Under the pieces are notes generated by a model. It had not been told where the DNA came from, searched no databases, and saw only the letters and a list, made by a program, of their open reading frames with translations. The position numbers and the translations under genes are program-made. Positions 28,709-37,618 of a stretch of 64,000 nucleotides of DNA are shown here, in pieces; position 1 is the stretch's first letter; each line of letters starts with the position of its first letter. This stretch comes from JBBSAT01 sp046351235 (GTDB lineage: Bacteria; Myxococcota_A; Polyangia; Polyangiales; Sandaracinaceae). Location: assembly GCA_046351235.1 (NCBI GenBank), contig JAXLYV010000002.1, positions 558,001 to 622,000 on the forward strand, read 5' to 3'.

Positions 28709-29134
28709 GTGCTCGCGGTCGGTATCGATCCCGGTCAGAAGCGCGTCGGCGTCGCCGTGGCCGACGACGACGGGGTCATCGCCATGCCCCGGGCGGCCCT
28801 CGTACTGCGCCAGCCGGGCGAGATCGTGTCGGCGGTCGCCCGGCTCGCCCGCGAGCTCGCGGCCGAGCACGTCGTGATGGGGCTGCCGATCGACATGAGC
28901 GGGCGCGAGGGCCTGGCGGCGAAGAAGTCTCGCGCGCTCGCGGCGAGCCTGCGGGCCCAGGGCCTGGACGTGGTGCTCTGGGACGAGCGGGCGAGCACGG
29001 TCGCGGCGAGCCGGGACCTCTCGCGCCTGGGCAAGAGCGCCCGCGAGGCGCGCGCCTTGGTGGACTCGACGGCGGCGTGCCTGCTCCTGCAGTCGTGGCT
29101 GGACGCGGGCCCAGCGGCCCGGCGAGGGCTCTGA
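28709..29134 (+). CDS. ruvX: RuvX / YqgF-type Holliday junction resolvase-like nuclease
   Basis: A 141-residue RNase H-fold protein of the YqgF/RuvX family, needed for 16S rRNA 5'-end processing in some bacteria and proposed as a Holliday junction resolvase. Motifs: GIDPGQKRVGVAVAD with the first catalytic Asp (7), VMGLPIDMSG, VLWDERAST and LVDSTAACLLLQ. The start is GTG at 28709 with a GAGG seven bases upstream. It is followed by mltG after three bases, forming a common operon pair. Divergent from the Kir channel. Confidence 0.93.
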   Translation: MLAVGIDPGQKRVGVAVADDDGVIAMPRAALVLRQPGEIVSAVARLARELAAEHVVMGLPIDMSGREGLAAKKSRALAASLRAQGLDVVLWDERASTVAASRDLSRLGKSAREARALVDSTAACLLLQSWLDAGPAARRGL

Positions 29135-29137
29135 GGG

Positions 29138-30256
29138 ATGGCCCGCCGCCCGCGCACGGTGGGACGAGGCGCGCGGCCGCTGCTCGCGGTCGTCGCGGGC
29201 GCGCTCGCGCTGCTCTCGTGGCTGCTGATCTGGTACCCGTCGCGGCGGGGGGGCGGGCGCGGGCGCGAGGTGGACGTGGAGATCGCGGCGGGCACCACGC
29301 TCGACGCGCTCGCGGCGCAGCTCGCCGAGGCCCGCGTGATCGAGCATCCGGCCGCCTTCGCGATCTACGCGCGCTTGCTCGGTGCGGAGGGGCGCCTGCG
29401 CACGGGGGAGATCGTGCTCGCCGACGACATGACGCCGCGCACGGTGCTGATGCGCGTGGCCGAGGGCATGGGGCGGCCGCTCGTCGACGTGATGATCCCG
29501 GAGGGGCTCACGCGCTTCGAGGTGGCGGCGCGCCTCGAGCACTGGGGCATCTGCGAGGCGGACGCGTTCCTCGACGCGAGCTCTTCGGCCGAGCTCGTGC
29601 GCACGCTCGACGTCCCCGCGAGCACCGCCGAGGGGTACCTGTTCCCGGACACCTACGAGCTGCAGGTGGGCCAGGATCCCGAGGAAATCGTGGAGCGCAT
29701 GGTCTCGCGCTGGCGCGTGACGGCGCGGCCGGAGATCGAGAACGGGCTCGCGACGCTCGCCGATCTGCGCACCGAGAGCGGCGAGCCCTGGGGGATCCAC
29801 GAGGTCGTCACGCTCGCCTCGATCGTCGAGGAGGAGGCCGCGGTCTCCGAGGAGCGGCCGATCATCGCCGGCGTGTTCCTGAACCGCTTGCGGAGCGATA
29901 CGTTCCTGCCGCGCCACCGCCTGCAGGCCGATCCCACGGTGTCCTACGGCTGCCGGCAGGAGCCGGCGCTCGCGCCCTCCTGCGCGGGGTTCGACGGGCG
30001 CCACATCACGCGCGCGATGCTCGACGACGCGGCCAACCGCTACAACAGCTACCGGCACGAAGGCCTGCCGCCGGGCGCGGTCTCGAGCCCCGGCATGGCG
30101 TCGATCCGCGCGGTGCTGCACCCGGCCGTGCACGACTACCTCTACTTCGTCGCGCGCGGTGGGCGCCGTCACCAGTTCAGCGCCGAGTACGGCACGCACC
30201 TCGACGGCGTCGACGCGCTGCGCGAGCGCGAGCGGGCCGCGGCGGCCGCGCCCTGA
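29138..30256 (+). CDS. mltG: Endolytic murein transglycosylase MltG
   Basis: A 372-residue inner-membrane enzyme that cleaves nascent peptidoglycan strands. One N-terminal membrane helix (LLAVVAGALALLSWLLIWY, about 15-33) is followed by a LysM-like subdomain and the YceG/MltG domain. The family motifs are AEGYLFPDTYEL, ASIVEEEAAV with the catalytic Glu at about 231, GVFLNRLR, LQADPTVSYG and NSYRHEGLPPGAVSSPG. It starts three bases after ruvX, so both are translated from one message. Convergent with the nucleotidase-like gene. Confidence 0.95.
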   Translation: MARRPRTVGRGARPLLAVVAGALALLSWLLIWYPSRRGGGRGREVDVEIAAGTTLDALAAQLAEARVIEHPAAFAIYARLLGAEGRLRTGEIVLADDMTPRTVLMRVAEGMGRPLVDVMIPEGLTRFEVAARLEHWGICEADAFLDASSSAELVRTLDVPASTAEGYLFPDTYELQVGQDPEEIVERMVSRWRVTARPEIENGLATLADLRTESGEPWGIHEVVTLASIVEEEAAVSEERPIIAGVFLNRLRSDTFLPRHRLQADPTVSYGCRQEPALAPSCAGFDGRHITRAMLDDAANRYNSYRHEGLPPGAVSSPGMASIRAVLHPAVHDYLYFVARGGRRHQFSAEYGTHLDGVDALRERERAAAAAP

Positions 30257-30274
30257 GGGCGTCGATCACGAGGG

Positions 30275-31864
30275 TCAGGGACAGCTCGGCAGCGGCGTGT
30301 CGGTGTCGAGCATCCGGCACGCCGCGGTCCGTGCCCGCGCGTGGGTGTCGAGCGTCTCCCACACCTCTTCGAGCGGCTCGGGCGGGCTCGCGAACGAGAG
30401 GGTGTCGCCGAACTGCTCGTCCGGATGGAAGGCGCCGCGCTTCTGCACGACGAGCGTGTACGTGCTCGATGGCGAGGGAGTCGCGATGCCGGCGTAGCGG
30501 AAGCGAGCGCCGTGCATCGCGGCGAGCTCCGCGAGGACCGCGCCGCTCACCTGCACCCGATAGAAGCTGCTGAAGCCCGGCGAGCCGGGGCGCTCGCGCT
30601 CCACACGGAAGGCGTCGGCGAACGACTGCTGCGTGACCCGACCCGCCTGCCACGACGTCCAGACGGTGTCGGTGTCGACGAGCGCGGCGTCGGCGTGGTG
30701 GACGGCGAGCGCCGCCTGGGCGGCCACGTCGGCGATGCGCGCGCCGTCGAGCGAGCGCGAGATGCGGCCGAGCTCGCGGCTCGCCTCGGGCGCGTAAGTC
30801 GCGAGCGCCTGCGCCACGGCGGCCTGCATGCGCGGGCTCGGTGGCTCCACACCGACGACCTGCGTCGCGTAGTCGGCGACGGTCACCGCATGCGTCGTGA
30901 GATCGACGTCGACGTCGAGCCGCACGACGAACTGCGCCTCCGAGCCGGACTGGATCACGACCGCGTGACCCGACGAGACCGGGGCGGGCGTGTACGTGTG
31001 GGAGTGACCGCTCAGCACGACGGCGACGTCGGGGACCGCCGCCGCGAGCGCCTCGTCCTGGCTCTGCCCGATGTGGTCGAGCATCACCCAGACGTCGGCC
31101 TCGCCCGCGTGGGCATCGATCACCCGCTGCGCCTCGGCGGCGTAGTCGTAGTCGGCCGTGAGCTCGGGATAGAAGGGCTCGTCGATCGTCCGATCGCGCT
31201 CGTCCCACGGCGTGGACGTGAGGCCGACGAAGCCGACGCGAACGCATCCGATCGTGAGGACCCGCGCCTCTTCGGCGTGCCAGCGCGAGGGGTCGCCGCT
31301 CGCGAGGTGGTGGTTGGCGGAGAGGACGATGGCGTGCGGGTCGTTCGCGTGGTCGAGCAGCTCGTCGAGGCTCCACGCGAAGTCGTGGTTGCCGAGGACC
31401 CGGACGTCGAACTCCATCGCGCGCGTGAGCTCCACGGTGGAGCGGCCTTCCGAGAGGAGCTCGGCCACGGAGCCCTTCTCGTGATCGTCGCCGCCGTCGG
31501 TGAAGATCGTGTAGGGGCTCTCGAGGCGCGTGCGCTCGTAGAAGTGGCGGACGCGCGCCCATGGCGAGATGCCTTGGGCATCGAGGCCATAGTGCGCGTG
31601 GAGGTCGTTGACGTGGACGAACGTGAGGCGCTGGCTCGTCGCGCTCGGATCGCACGCCGGCCACTCGCTCCACGACCAAGTGCCGGCGTCGACGAGCGCG
31701 GCGTCGCGGCGCGGTGGCCGTGCGTCGGGCGGGCCCCCGTCGAGCCCCGCGTCGGTCTCGACGCTCGCGTCGTCCACCGGCGAGACCGGCGAAGGGCTGC
31801 ACGCGGCGAGGGCGACGGCGCCCAGGCACGAGGAGGCGGAGAAGAAGAACGCGAGGTGGCGCAT
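30275..31864 (-). CDS. 5'-nucleotidase/UshA-like metallophosphatase lipoprotein
   Basis: A 529-residue exported protein. The signal peptide ends in the lipobox VALAAC, followed by an Asp/Pro-rich linker. The metallophosphatase core has VHVNDLHAHYG, FTDGGDDHEKGS, VLGNHDFAWS, VMLDHIGQS and LSGHSHTYTPAP, which supply the two-metal ligands. The C-terminal half matches the 5'-nucleotidase substrate-binding domain, with TVWTSWQAGRVTQQSFADAF and FYRVQVSGAVL. It probably hydrolyses nucleotides or related phosphoesters in the periplasm or on the surface. The exact substrate is uncertain. Divergent from cysC. Confidence 0.88.
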   Translation of the reverse strand: MRHLAFFFSASSCLGAVALAACSPSPVSPVDDASVETDAGLDGGPPDARPPRRDAALVDAGTWSWSEWPACDPSATSQRLTFVHVNDLHAHYGLDAQGISPWARVRHFYERTRLESPYTIFTDGGDDHEKGSVAELLSEGRSTVELTRAMEFDVRVLGNHDFAWSLDELLDHANDPHAIVLSANHHLASGDPSRWHAEEARVLTIGCVRVGFVGLTSTPWDERDRTIDEPFYPELTADYDYAAEAQRVIDAHAGEADVWVMLDHIGQSQDEALAAAVPDVAVVLSGHSHTYTPAPVSSGHAVVIQSGSEAQFVVRLDVDVDLTTHAVTVADYATQVVGVEPPSPRMQAAVAQALATYAPEASRELGRISRSLDGARIADVAAQAALAVHHADAALVDTDTVWTSWQAGRVTQQSFADAFRVERERPGSPGFSSFYRVQVSGAVLAELAAMHGARFRYAGIATPSPSSTYTLVVQKRGAFHPDEQFGDTLSFASPPEPLEEVWETLDTHARARTAACRMLDTDTPLPSCP

Positions 31865-31975
31865 GGCGCGCTAGCGTGGCGGGCACACGGGTGGGCTTCG
31901 CGACGGTCCCGCGACGTCGCGCCGACGTGCGTGTGACGCGAGCCGCTCGGGCGGCCCGATGATAGTGTCGGCGCC

Positions 31976-32578
31976 GTGAGCACGAACATCCGCTGGCACG
32001 CCGGGAACGTCTCGCCGGAGGAGCGCGCGAAGCTCCTCGGCCATCGCGCCGCCACCGTGTGGCTCACCGGGCTCTCCGGCTCCGGCAAGAGCACGCTCTG
32101 CCGCATCGTCGAGCAGACGCTCGTGGCGCGCGGGATCGCGGCCTACGTGCTCGACGGCGACAACCTGCGGCACGGGCTCAACGCGGATCTCGGCTTCGAC
32201 GCCGCGGCGCGCGAAGAGAACGTGCGACGCGCAGGCGAGGTCTCGAGGCTGATGACGGACGCGGGCCTCGTCGTGCTCACGGCGTTCATCTCGCCCTTCC
32301 GTCGTGACCGCGAGCGCGTGCGCGCGCTCTTCGCGCCAGGGCAGTTCCTCGAGGTGCACGTCGCGACGCCGCTCGCGCTCTGCGAGGAGCGCGATCCGAA
32401 GGGCCTCTGGGCCAAGGCGCGGCGCGGCGAGATCAAGGACTTCACGGGGCTCGACTCGCCCTACGAGCCGCCGGAGACGCCCGAGCTGCGCGTGTCCGAG
32501 CACGGTGGGGAAAAAGCCGACAATGCGGCCGCGATCGTGCGCATGCTCGAAGAACGTGGGATCCTCTCGCCGCCTTGA
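31976..32578 (+). CDS. cysC: Adenylylsulfate (APS) kinase
   Basis: A 200-residue APS kinase, phosphorylating adenosine 5'-phosphosulfate to PAPS. It has the P-loop GLSGSGKST at 32-40, LDGDNLRHGLNADLGF, the ENVRRAGEV helix, ISPFRRDRERVR, KGLWAKARRGEIKDFTG and the C-terminal GGEKADNAA. Length is typical of stand-alone CysC. The start is GTG at 31976; a GATAGT hexamer ends nine bases earlier, so the mRNA may be leaderless. No sulfate adenylyltransferase or sulfotransferase gene is adjacent. Confidence 0.93.
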   Translation: MSTNIRWHAGNVSPEERAKLLGHRAATVWLTGLSGSGKSTLCRIVEQTLVARGIAAYVLDGDNLRHGLNADLGFDAAAREENVRRAGEVSRLMTDAGLVVLTAFISPFRRDRERVRALFAPGQFLEVHVATPLALCEERDPKGLWAKARRGEIKDFTGLDSPYEPPETPELRVSEHGGEKADNAAAIVRMLEERGILSPP

Positions 32579-32617
32579 GTCGGCTCCGAACGGGCCGCCT
32601 CGCGAAAGGGGGCTCTC

Positions 32618-33709
32618 GTGGGTCGAACGCTCTCGTCTCTTCGTCTCGTGTCCGTCTCGGTGCTCGCGCTCGTGGGCTGCTCCAGCTCCACGCCGTCGAG
32701 CACGCCGATCGAGAACCTCGGCGCCTCGTACGCCGGGGTCAGCTGCCAGCTGATCCACGACTGCTACGGCGACGTCGTGCTCGGGCTGCTCACCGGCGCG
32801 AGCAGCACCGCTGCGTGCGAGAACCGCGCCGAGCAGGCCTACACGAACGGCGCGCTGCCGCGGTTCCAGGCGGCCATCGCGATGGGCACGATGACCTACG
32901 ACGGCACGCACGCGCAGGCGTGCATCGACGCGCTCCGCGCGCTCGGCTGCAACGCGGCCACCTCGCGCGCGCCGGCGGCGTGTGACGCGCTCTTCGTCGG
33001 CACGGTCGCGGCCGGCGGCGCGTGCGCGATCAACGAAGAGTGCGCGGGCGACGCGTACTGCAACGTGGGCGCCGGCTGCCCGGGCACCTGCCAGGCGCGT
33101 GGCGGATCGGGCACGGCGTGCTCGGGCGAAGAGGCCTGCCAGTCGGGCCTGCGCTGCGCGCACGGCACCTGCCAGGCGCCCGCCGGGGACGGCGCGGCGT
33201 GCCAGGGAACGGAGGGCGTCGACTGCGCGGGCGGGCTCGTGTGCGTCGGTGGGACGGCGACGGCGTCGGGCACCTGCCACACGCCGAGCTCGGTCTTCGC
33301 GGCCGGCTCCGGTGCGACGTGCAACGTGCAGATGAGCCAGTTCTGCCAGGAAGGCCTCTCCTGCGTCGTCGAAGGCGCCGCGATGCAGACCTGCCAGATG
33401 GACGGCCTCGCGGACGGCGCCGCGTGCCACATCGCGGTCCCCGATCAGTGCGCGACGGGCTCGTATTGCAGCGACACGAACCTCGCGATGGGTGACCTCG
33501 CGGGCACGTGCGCGCCGCTGCCGACCTCGGGCGCGTGCGCCTCGGTGCTGCTCGGCGCCCGCTGCGCCGAAGGGTACGTGTGCGACGGCACGAGCACGAC
33601 GTGCGTCGAGATCGGCGACAACGGAGCGAGCTGCACGAGCGCGGGCGCGTGCGCGAGCGGCGTGTGCACGGGCGGGGTCTGCGCGGCACCCGCGTACTGC
33701 CCGACCTGA
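32618..33709 (+). CDS. Cysteine-rich lipoprotein
   Basis: A 363-residue lipoprotein starting with GTG at 32618. The signal peptide ends in the lipobox LALVGC, followed by Ser/Thr/Pro. An N-terminal region (about 30-130) contains paired Cys and a DGTHAQACIDALRALGC segment common to a myxobacterial lipoprotein family. The rest has about seven Cys modules such as GACAINEECAGDAYC, GTACSGEEACQSGLRC and GASCTSAGACASGVC. No enzymatic motif. It is 39 bases after cysC but is probably unrelated in function. A strong hairpin follows the stop. Confidence 0.85.
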   Translation: MGRTLSSLRLVSVSVLALVGCSSSTPSSTPIENLGASYAGVSCQLIHDCYGDVVLGLLTGASSTAACENRAEQAYTNGALPRFQAAIAMGTMTYDGTHAQACIDALRALGCNAATSRAPAACDALFVGTVAAGGACAINEECAGDAYCNVGAGCPGTCQARGGSGTACSGEEACQSGLRCAHGTCQAPAGDGAACQGTEGVDCAGGLVCVGGTATASGTCHTPSSVFAAGSGATCNVQMSQFCQEGLSCVVEGAAMQTCQMDGLADGAACHIAVPDQCATGSYCSDTNLAMGDLAGTCAPLPTSGACASVLLGARCAEGYVCDGTSTTCVEIGDNGASCTSAGACASGVCTGGVCAAPAYCPT

Positions 33710-33736
33710 TCGGGTCGCGTCCGGCGCTCGAGCGGG

Positions 33737-33770
33737 GAGCCCTCTTCCGCCTGCGCGGAAGGGGGCTCTT
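33737..33770 (+). terminator. Hairpin between convergent genes, probable terminator
   Basis: A 14-bp stem (33737-33750 with 33755-33768, one G-T pair) with a four-base loop, between the lipoprotein stop and the kinase stop. It is followed by only TT on the plus strand. It may serve both convergent genes. Confidence 0.65.
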
Positions 33771-33772
33771 CG

Positions 33773-36700
33773 TCATCGGGCGAGCGCGAGGCGGCGGAGC
33801 GCCGCGTGCGCCGGGACGCGCTCGAAGAAGGGCGTGCGCCGTGCCGCCGAAGCGATGCGTGCGCCGCGAGCCTCGACGCGCCCGAGCGCGTCGGCGGCCG
33901 TCGTGCGATCCGGATCGAGCCCCGACGCGAGGCGTGCCTCGGCGAGCGCCAGCGCGACGTGAGGGTCGGCCTCGGCGTCGTCTTCCGGGGTCGCGGCGCG
34001 GAGCTCGGTCGCGAGCGCGAGCGCCTCGGCGAGGCGACCGGTCGCCGTCTGCGCGCGGGCGACGAGCGCGCGCGCGACGCTCCGGAGCGTGCCGTCCGAG
34101 GCGCTCGCCGCTCGCTCGGCCTCGTGGAGCGCGCGGGCGGCCTCTCCCTCCAGGAGCGCGAGCTCGGCCAGGTACACGCGCGCGCCCGCCTCGAGCATCC
34201 CGTCGTCGAGCGAGCGGGCGATCTCGATCGCGCGCGCGAGCGTCTCGCGCCCGTCCGCGCTCGCGCCGAGCGAGGCCTGCGCGTGGCCGAGGTTCTGGAG
34301 CGCGTAGCCCTCGACGAGGCGAAGGCCCATGCGGCGCGCGGCCTCGGCCGCGAGGAGCAGCTCGTCGCGCGCGCGCGCGGGCTCACCGAGGCGCAGCCAG
34401 CCGTGCCCGAGGCGCACGCGCTGGTTGCAGGCATCGCGCGCGTCGCCTCCGGCCTCGTAGTCGCGCACCGCCTCCGTCGTGCCGTCGACGAACGCGTCGA
34501 TCTCGCCCGCGTCGTAGGCGCGCGAGGACCAGAGCGTGCGGATCCAGGCGCGTGCGATCGGATCGGGGCGCGGCAGGCTCGCGGCGAGGGCCTCGGCCCG
34601 GGCCATGCGATGGAGGAACGCCGCCTCGTCGCGCGCGCCGAGGTCTTGCGCGGCCACGCGGCAGAGCACCGCCACCTGCACGGGCCGCGTCGCGAGCTCG
34701 GTCTCGATCGCCTCGATGCGATCGCCGAGCGCCGACACGTCGGCGCGGCGCGCGAGCCGCGTGCCCGCGGAGACGAACGTGGAGGCGGCGCTCAGCCACG
34801 TGGCCGTGCCGGGCGCGGCGAGCGCGAGCGCCTCCTCGGCATCGGCGAGCGCCGCCGCATACTCTGCCCGCCAGCGCGCGGCCTCGGCGCGCGTCGCGAG
34901 GAGGGTGGCTCGGAGCGCGCCCTCGTGCGCGAGGGCGAGGCCTCTCGCCACGTGCTCCAGCGTCGCGCCGAGATCGCTCGCGGCGAGGGCGAGCTCGCCG
35001 GCGCCCGCCCAGGCGCGTGCGGCCACCTCGGCGGCGCCGCCTCGCTCGAAGTGCTGCGCGAGCACGCTCGGCTCGACCTCGGCGTTCTCGGCGAGCCACT
35101 CGCCGGCGAGCCGGTGGCCGAGCGCGCGGTCGTCGTCGGTGAGCGTCGCGTACGCGGCCTCGCGCACGAGCGGGTGGCGCCAGCACACGAACGTGCTCCC
35201 TTCGCGCGCACCGCGCTCCTCGGTGACGAAGTCGCGCGTGGAGAGCGCGAGGAGCGGGCCCTCGACGGCGCGCTCGCCGACGAGACGCTGCACGCCCGCG
35301 AGGGGCGCGCGCATCCCGAAGATGCTGGCCGCGCGGGCCACGCGTCGCGCCTCGGGGTCGAGCACGGCGAGGCGCGACTCGACCATCGCCAACACGCTCG
35401 TCGGGAGGGCCGCTTCGCCCTCGCGCACGGCGCGCGCGAGCTCCTCGAGGTAGAGCGGGTTGCCGTCGCCGCGCTCCACCACGCGGCGCACGGCCTCGTC
35501 GCTCGCGGCGGTCCCGAGCGCGTGCTCGACGAGCGCGCGCGCCGCCCGCGGCACGAGGCGCGCGAGCGAGAGGCGCATCGGCTCGGCGCTCGCGAAGACC
35601 TCGCTCGCCACGGGCTCGAGCTCGGGTCGGCCGAGCAGCACGATGGTGAGAGGGCGCTCGCTCGAGAGGCGCGAGGCGCGCTCGAGCAGCGCGAGCGAGG
35701 CGCGATCGGCGTGCTGCGCGTCGTCGACGAGGAGCAGCACGGGGCCGCGCGCGAGCTCCGCCGCGAGCCAGTCCTCGAAGGCGCGCCGCTCGAGGTCGCC
35801 GCGCTGGATCGGATCGCGGCGCGCGCCCGCGAGGACCGGGTCTGCCGCTTCGTCGAAAGGCGTCCGCGAGAGCTCGCCGAGCATCGCTGCCGTGCGCCCG
35901 TGCGCCAGCGCCGTGATCTTCGCGCGTCGCTCCGCGAGCGGCTCGCCGTCGCGGATCCCGGCGGCCTCGCGGACGAGCTCCGCCGCCAGCGCGAGCGGGG
36001 CCGAGGCCCCGAGCGGCTCGCAGTGCACGGCGATCACGCGCGCGCAGCGGGGTGCGAGGCGCTCGCGGAGGGCGGCGGCGAAGCGCGTCTTGCCCGAGCC
36101 CGGGGCGCCGGTGACCTGCGCGATGCGCGCGATCGGCTCGCCCACGGCCTCTTCGAAGAGCCCCTCGAGCTGCGCCAGCTCGCGCTCGCGACCGAAGAGC
36201 GGCGCGGCCACGGCGGTGAGCGCCCCGGGCGTCTCGGGATCGCGCGCGAGACCCTCGAGATAGCTCACGCCGGCCTCGCTGCGGATCACGAAGCGCGCGT
36301 CGAGCAGACCGGACGCCGCCTCGTCGAGGCGGATCGGAAGCATGCGCCCGGGCGGCGAGGCGAGGACGCGCTGCGTGAGCAGCTCGCTGCCGCGCTGCAC
36401 CAGCTCGCCGACCGGCACGCGGCCGGTCAAGAGCACGCGCCCCGCAGCGACGGCCATCGGCGCGTCGGGAAGGGCCGCGCGCAGCGCGAGGGCCGCGCGG
36501 GCCGCGCTCGCCGCCTGGTCCGACGCCGTGCCCGCGCCGTCGACGGTGACGACGAGCGATCCGTCGGCCAACGCGACCACGTCACCGCCGCGGGGCGCGA
36601 CCACCTCGCGCACGCGGCCCTCCCGATCCTCGCCCGATCCCGCGGCGAGCGTGCTCCCCGCGTGCAGCGCCGCATCCCCGAGGACGAGCACGACGCAGAC

Positions 36701-37618
36701 CACGCGCTGCTCTCGCCCGGTGAGCGCTCGGGGCGCCGGTGCCAGCGTGGGTCGCAGGGCGCTTTCGTCCTCGAGCAGCGCGTCGAGCGCGATGCGCACC
36801 GCCTCGCCGCTCTCGGGCCGCGCGTCGGCGCGCTTGCTCATCATCTGGATGACGAGCGCATCGAGCGACTCGGGGATCGAGGGGACGCGCTCGCGCGGCG
36901 GCACGGCCTCCTCGAGCAGCACGGCCGCGAGGACGGCCGCGACGCTCTCGTGATCGAAGGGACGCGCGCCCGTCAGGCACTCGTAGAGCACGCACCCGAG
37001 CGCGTAGACGTCGACGCGCGCGTCGAGCGTCCGCCCGCCGCGCGCTTGCTCCGGCGCCATCGTGTAGGGCGTGCCGAGCACGGTGCCGGTGGTCGTGAGC
37101 GTCGCGGCGCCGCGGCCGGTGGGGCGCGCGATGCCGAAGTCGAGGAGCTTCACGCTGCCGCGATCGCCGCCGACGAGGAACACGTTCGCCGGCTTGAGGT
37201 CGCGGTGCACGATCCCGGCGCGATGCGCCACCGAGAGCGCCGCGGCCACGTCGCGCACGACGCGTGCCGCGAGCGCCGGCGCGAGGGGGCCGCGCCGCAG
37301 CCGCGCCGAGAGCGTCTCGCCCTCGAGCCACTCCATCGCGATCCAGGGCGCGGCGCCGGGATGCTCGCTCGTGCGCCCCTGATCGACGAAGCGCACGATG
37401 CCCGGGTGCAAGAGCTGCGCGAGGAGCGTGCCTTCGCGGGCGAAGCGGGCCGCCTCCACCGGGCCGAGCTCGGCCAGGATCTTCAGGGCGACCGGCTGGT
37501 CGCTCCGGAGGTCGTGCGCGCGGTACACGACGCCCATGCCGCCGGCGCCGGCCTCGGCCTCGATGCGAAAGCGCTCGGCGACCAGGGTGCCCGGCGAGAG
37601 GCGCGCGATCGCGCTCAA
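33773..37618 (-). CDS. Multidomain kinase: STPK, degenerate cyclase-like, AAA ATPase, TPR
   Basis: About 1281 residues. Kinase domain (about 13-280): AGAGGMGVVYRAHD, VALKIL, HRDLKPAN, DFGIARP. Next (about 300-460) is a region aligned to class III nucleotide cyclases (REQRVVCVVLVLGD, AALALRAALPD, VGELVQRGSELLTQRV, SPPGRMLPI) but without the metal-binding Asp residues, so it is probably inactive. Then an AAA-type ATPase: FGRERELAQLEGL, P-loop TGAPGSGKTR, Walker B VLLLVDDAQHAD. The C-terminal about 500 residues are TPR-like helices. The TTG at 37618 overlaps the upstream stop in a TTGA junction, which supports this start and indicates translational coupling to the REC-DUF4388 regulator. Confidence 0.85.
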   Translation of the reverse strand: MSAIARLSPGTLVAERFRIEAEAGAGGMGVVYRAHDLRSDQPVALKILAELGPVEAARFAREGTLLAQLLHPGIVRFVDQGRTSEHPGAAPWIAMEWLEGETLSARLRRGPLAPALAARVVRDVAAALSVAHRAGIVHRDLKPANVFLVGGDRGSVKLLDFGIARPTGRGAATLTTTGTVLGTPYTMAPEQARGGRTLDARVDVYALGCVLYECLTGARPFDHESVAAVLAAVLLEEAVPPRERVPSIPESLDALVIQMMSKRADARPESGEAVRIALDALLEDESALRPTLAPAPRALTGREQRVVCVVLVLGDAALHAGSTLAAGSGEDREGRVREVVAPRGGDVVALADGSLVVTVDGAGTASDQAASAARAALALRAALPDAPMAVAAGRVLLTGRVPVGELVQRGSELLTQRVLASPPGRMLPIRLDEAASGLLDARFVIRSEAGVSYLEGLARDPETPGALTAVAAPLFGRERELAQLEGLFEEAVGEPIARIAQVTGAPGSGKTRFAAALRERLAPRCARVIAVHCEPLGASAPLALAAELVREAAGIRDGEPLAERRAKITALAHGRTAAMLGELSRTPFDEAADPVLAGARRDPIQRGDLERRAFEDWLAAELARGPVLLLVDDAQHADRASLALLERASRLSSERPLTIVLLGRPELEPVASEVFASAEPMRLSLARLVPRAARALVEHALGTAASDEAVRRVVERGDGNPLYLEELARAVREGEAALPTSVLAMVESRLAVLDPEARRVARAASIFGMRAPLAGVQRLVGERAVEGPLLALSTRDFVTEERGAREGSTFVCWRHPLVREAAYATLTDDDRALGHRLAGEWLAENAEVEPSVLAQHFERGGAAEVAARAWAGAGELALAASDLGATLEHVARGLALAHEGALRATLLATRAEAARWRAEYAAALADAEEALALAAPGTATWLSAASTFVSAGTRLARRADVSALGDRIEAIETELATRPVQVAVLCRVAAQDLGARDEAAFLHRMARAEALAASLPRPDPIARAWIRTLWSSRAYDAGEIDAFVDGTTEAVRDYEAGGDARDACNQRVRLGHGWLRLGEPARARDELLLAAEAARRMGLRLVEGYALQNLGHAQASLGASADGRETLARAIEIARSLDDGMLEAGARVYLAELALLEGEAARALHEAERAASASDGTLRSVARALVARAQTATGRLAEALALATELRAATPEDDAEADPHVALALAEARLASGLDPDRTTAADALGRVEARGARIASAARRTPFFERVPAHAALRRLALAR

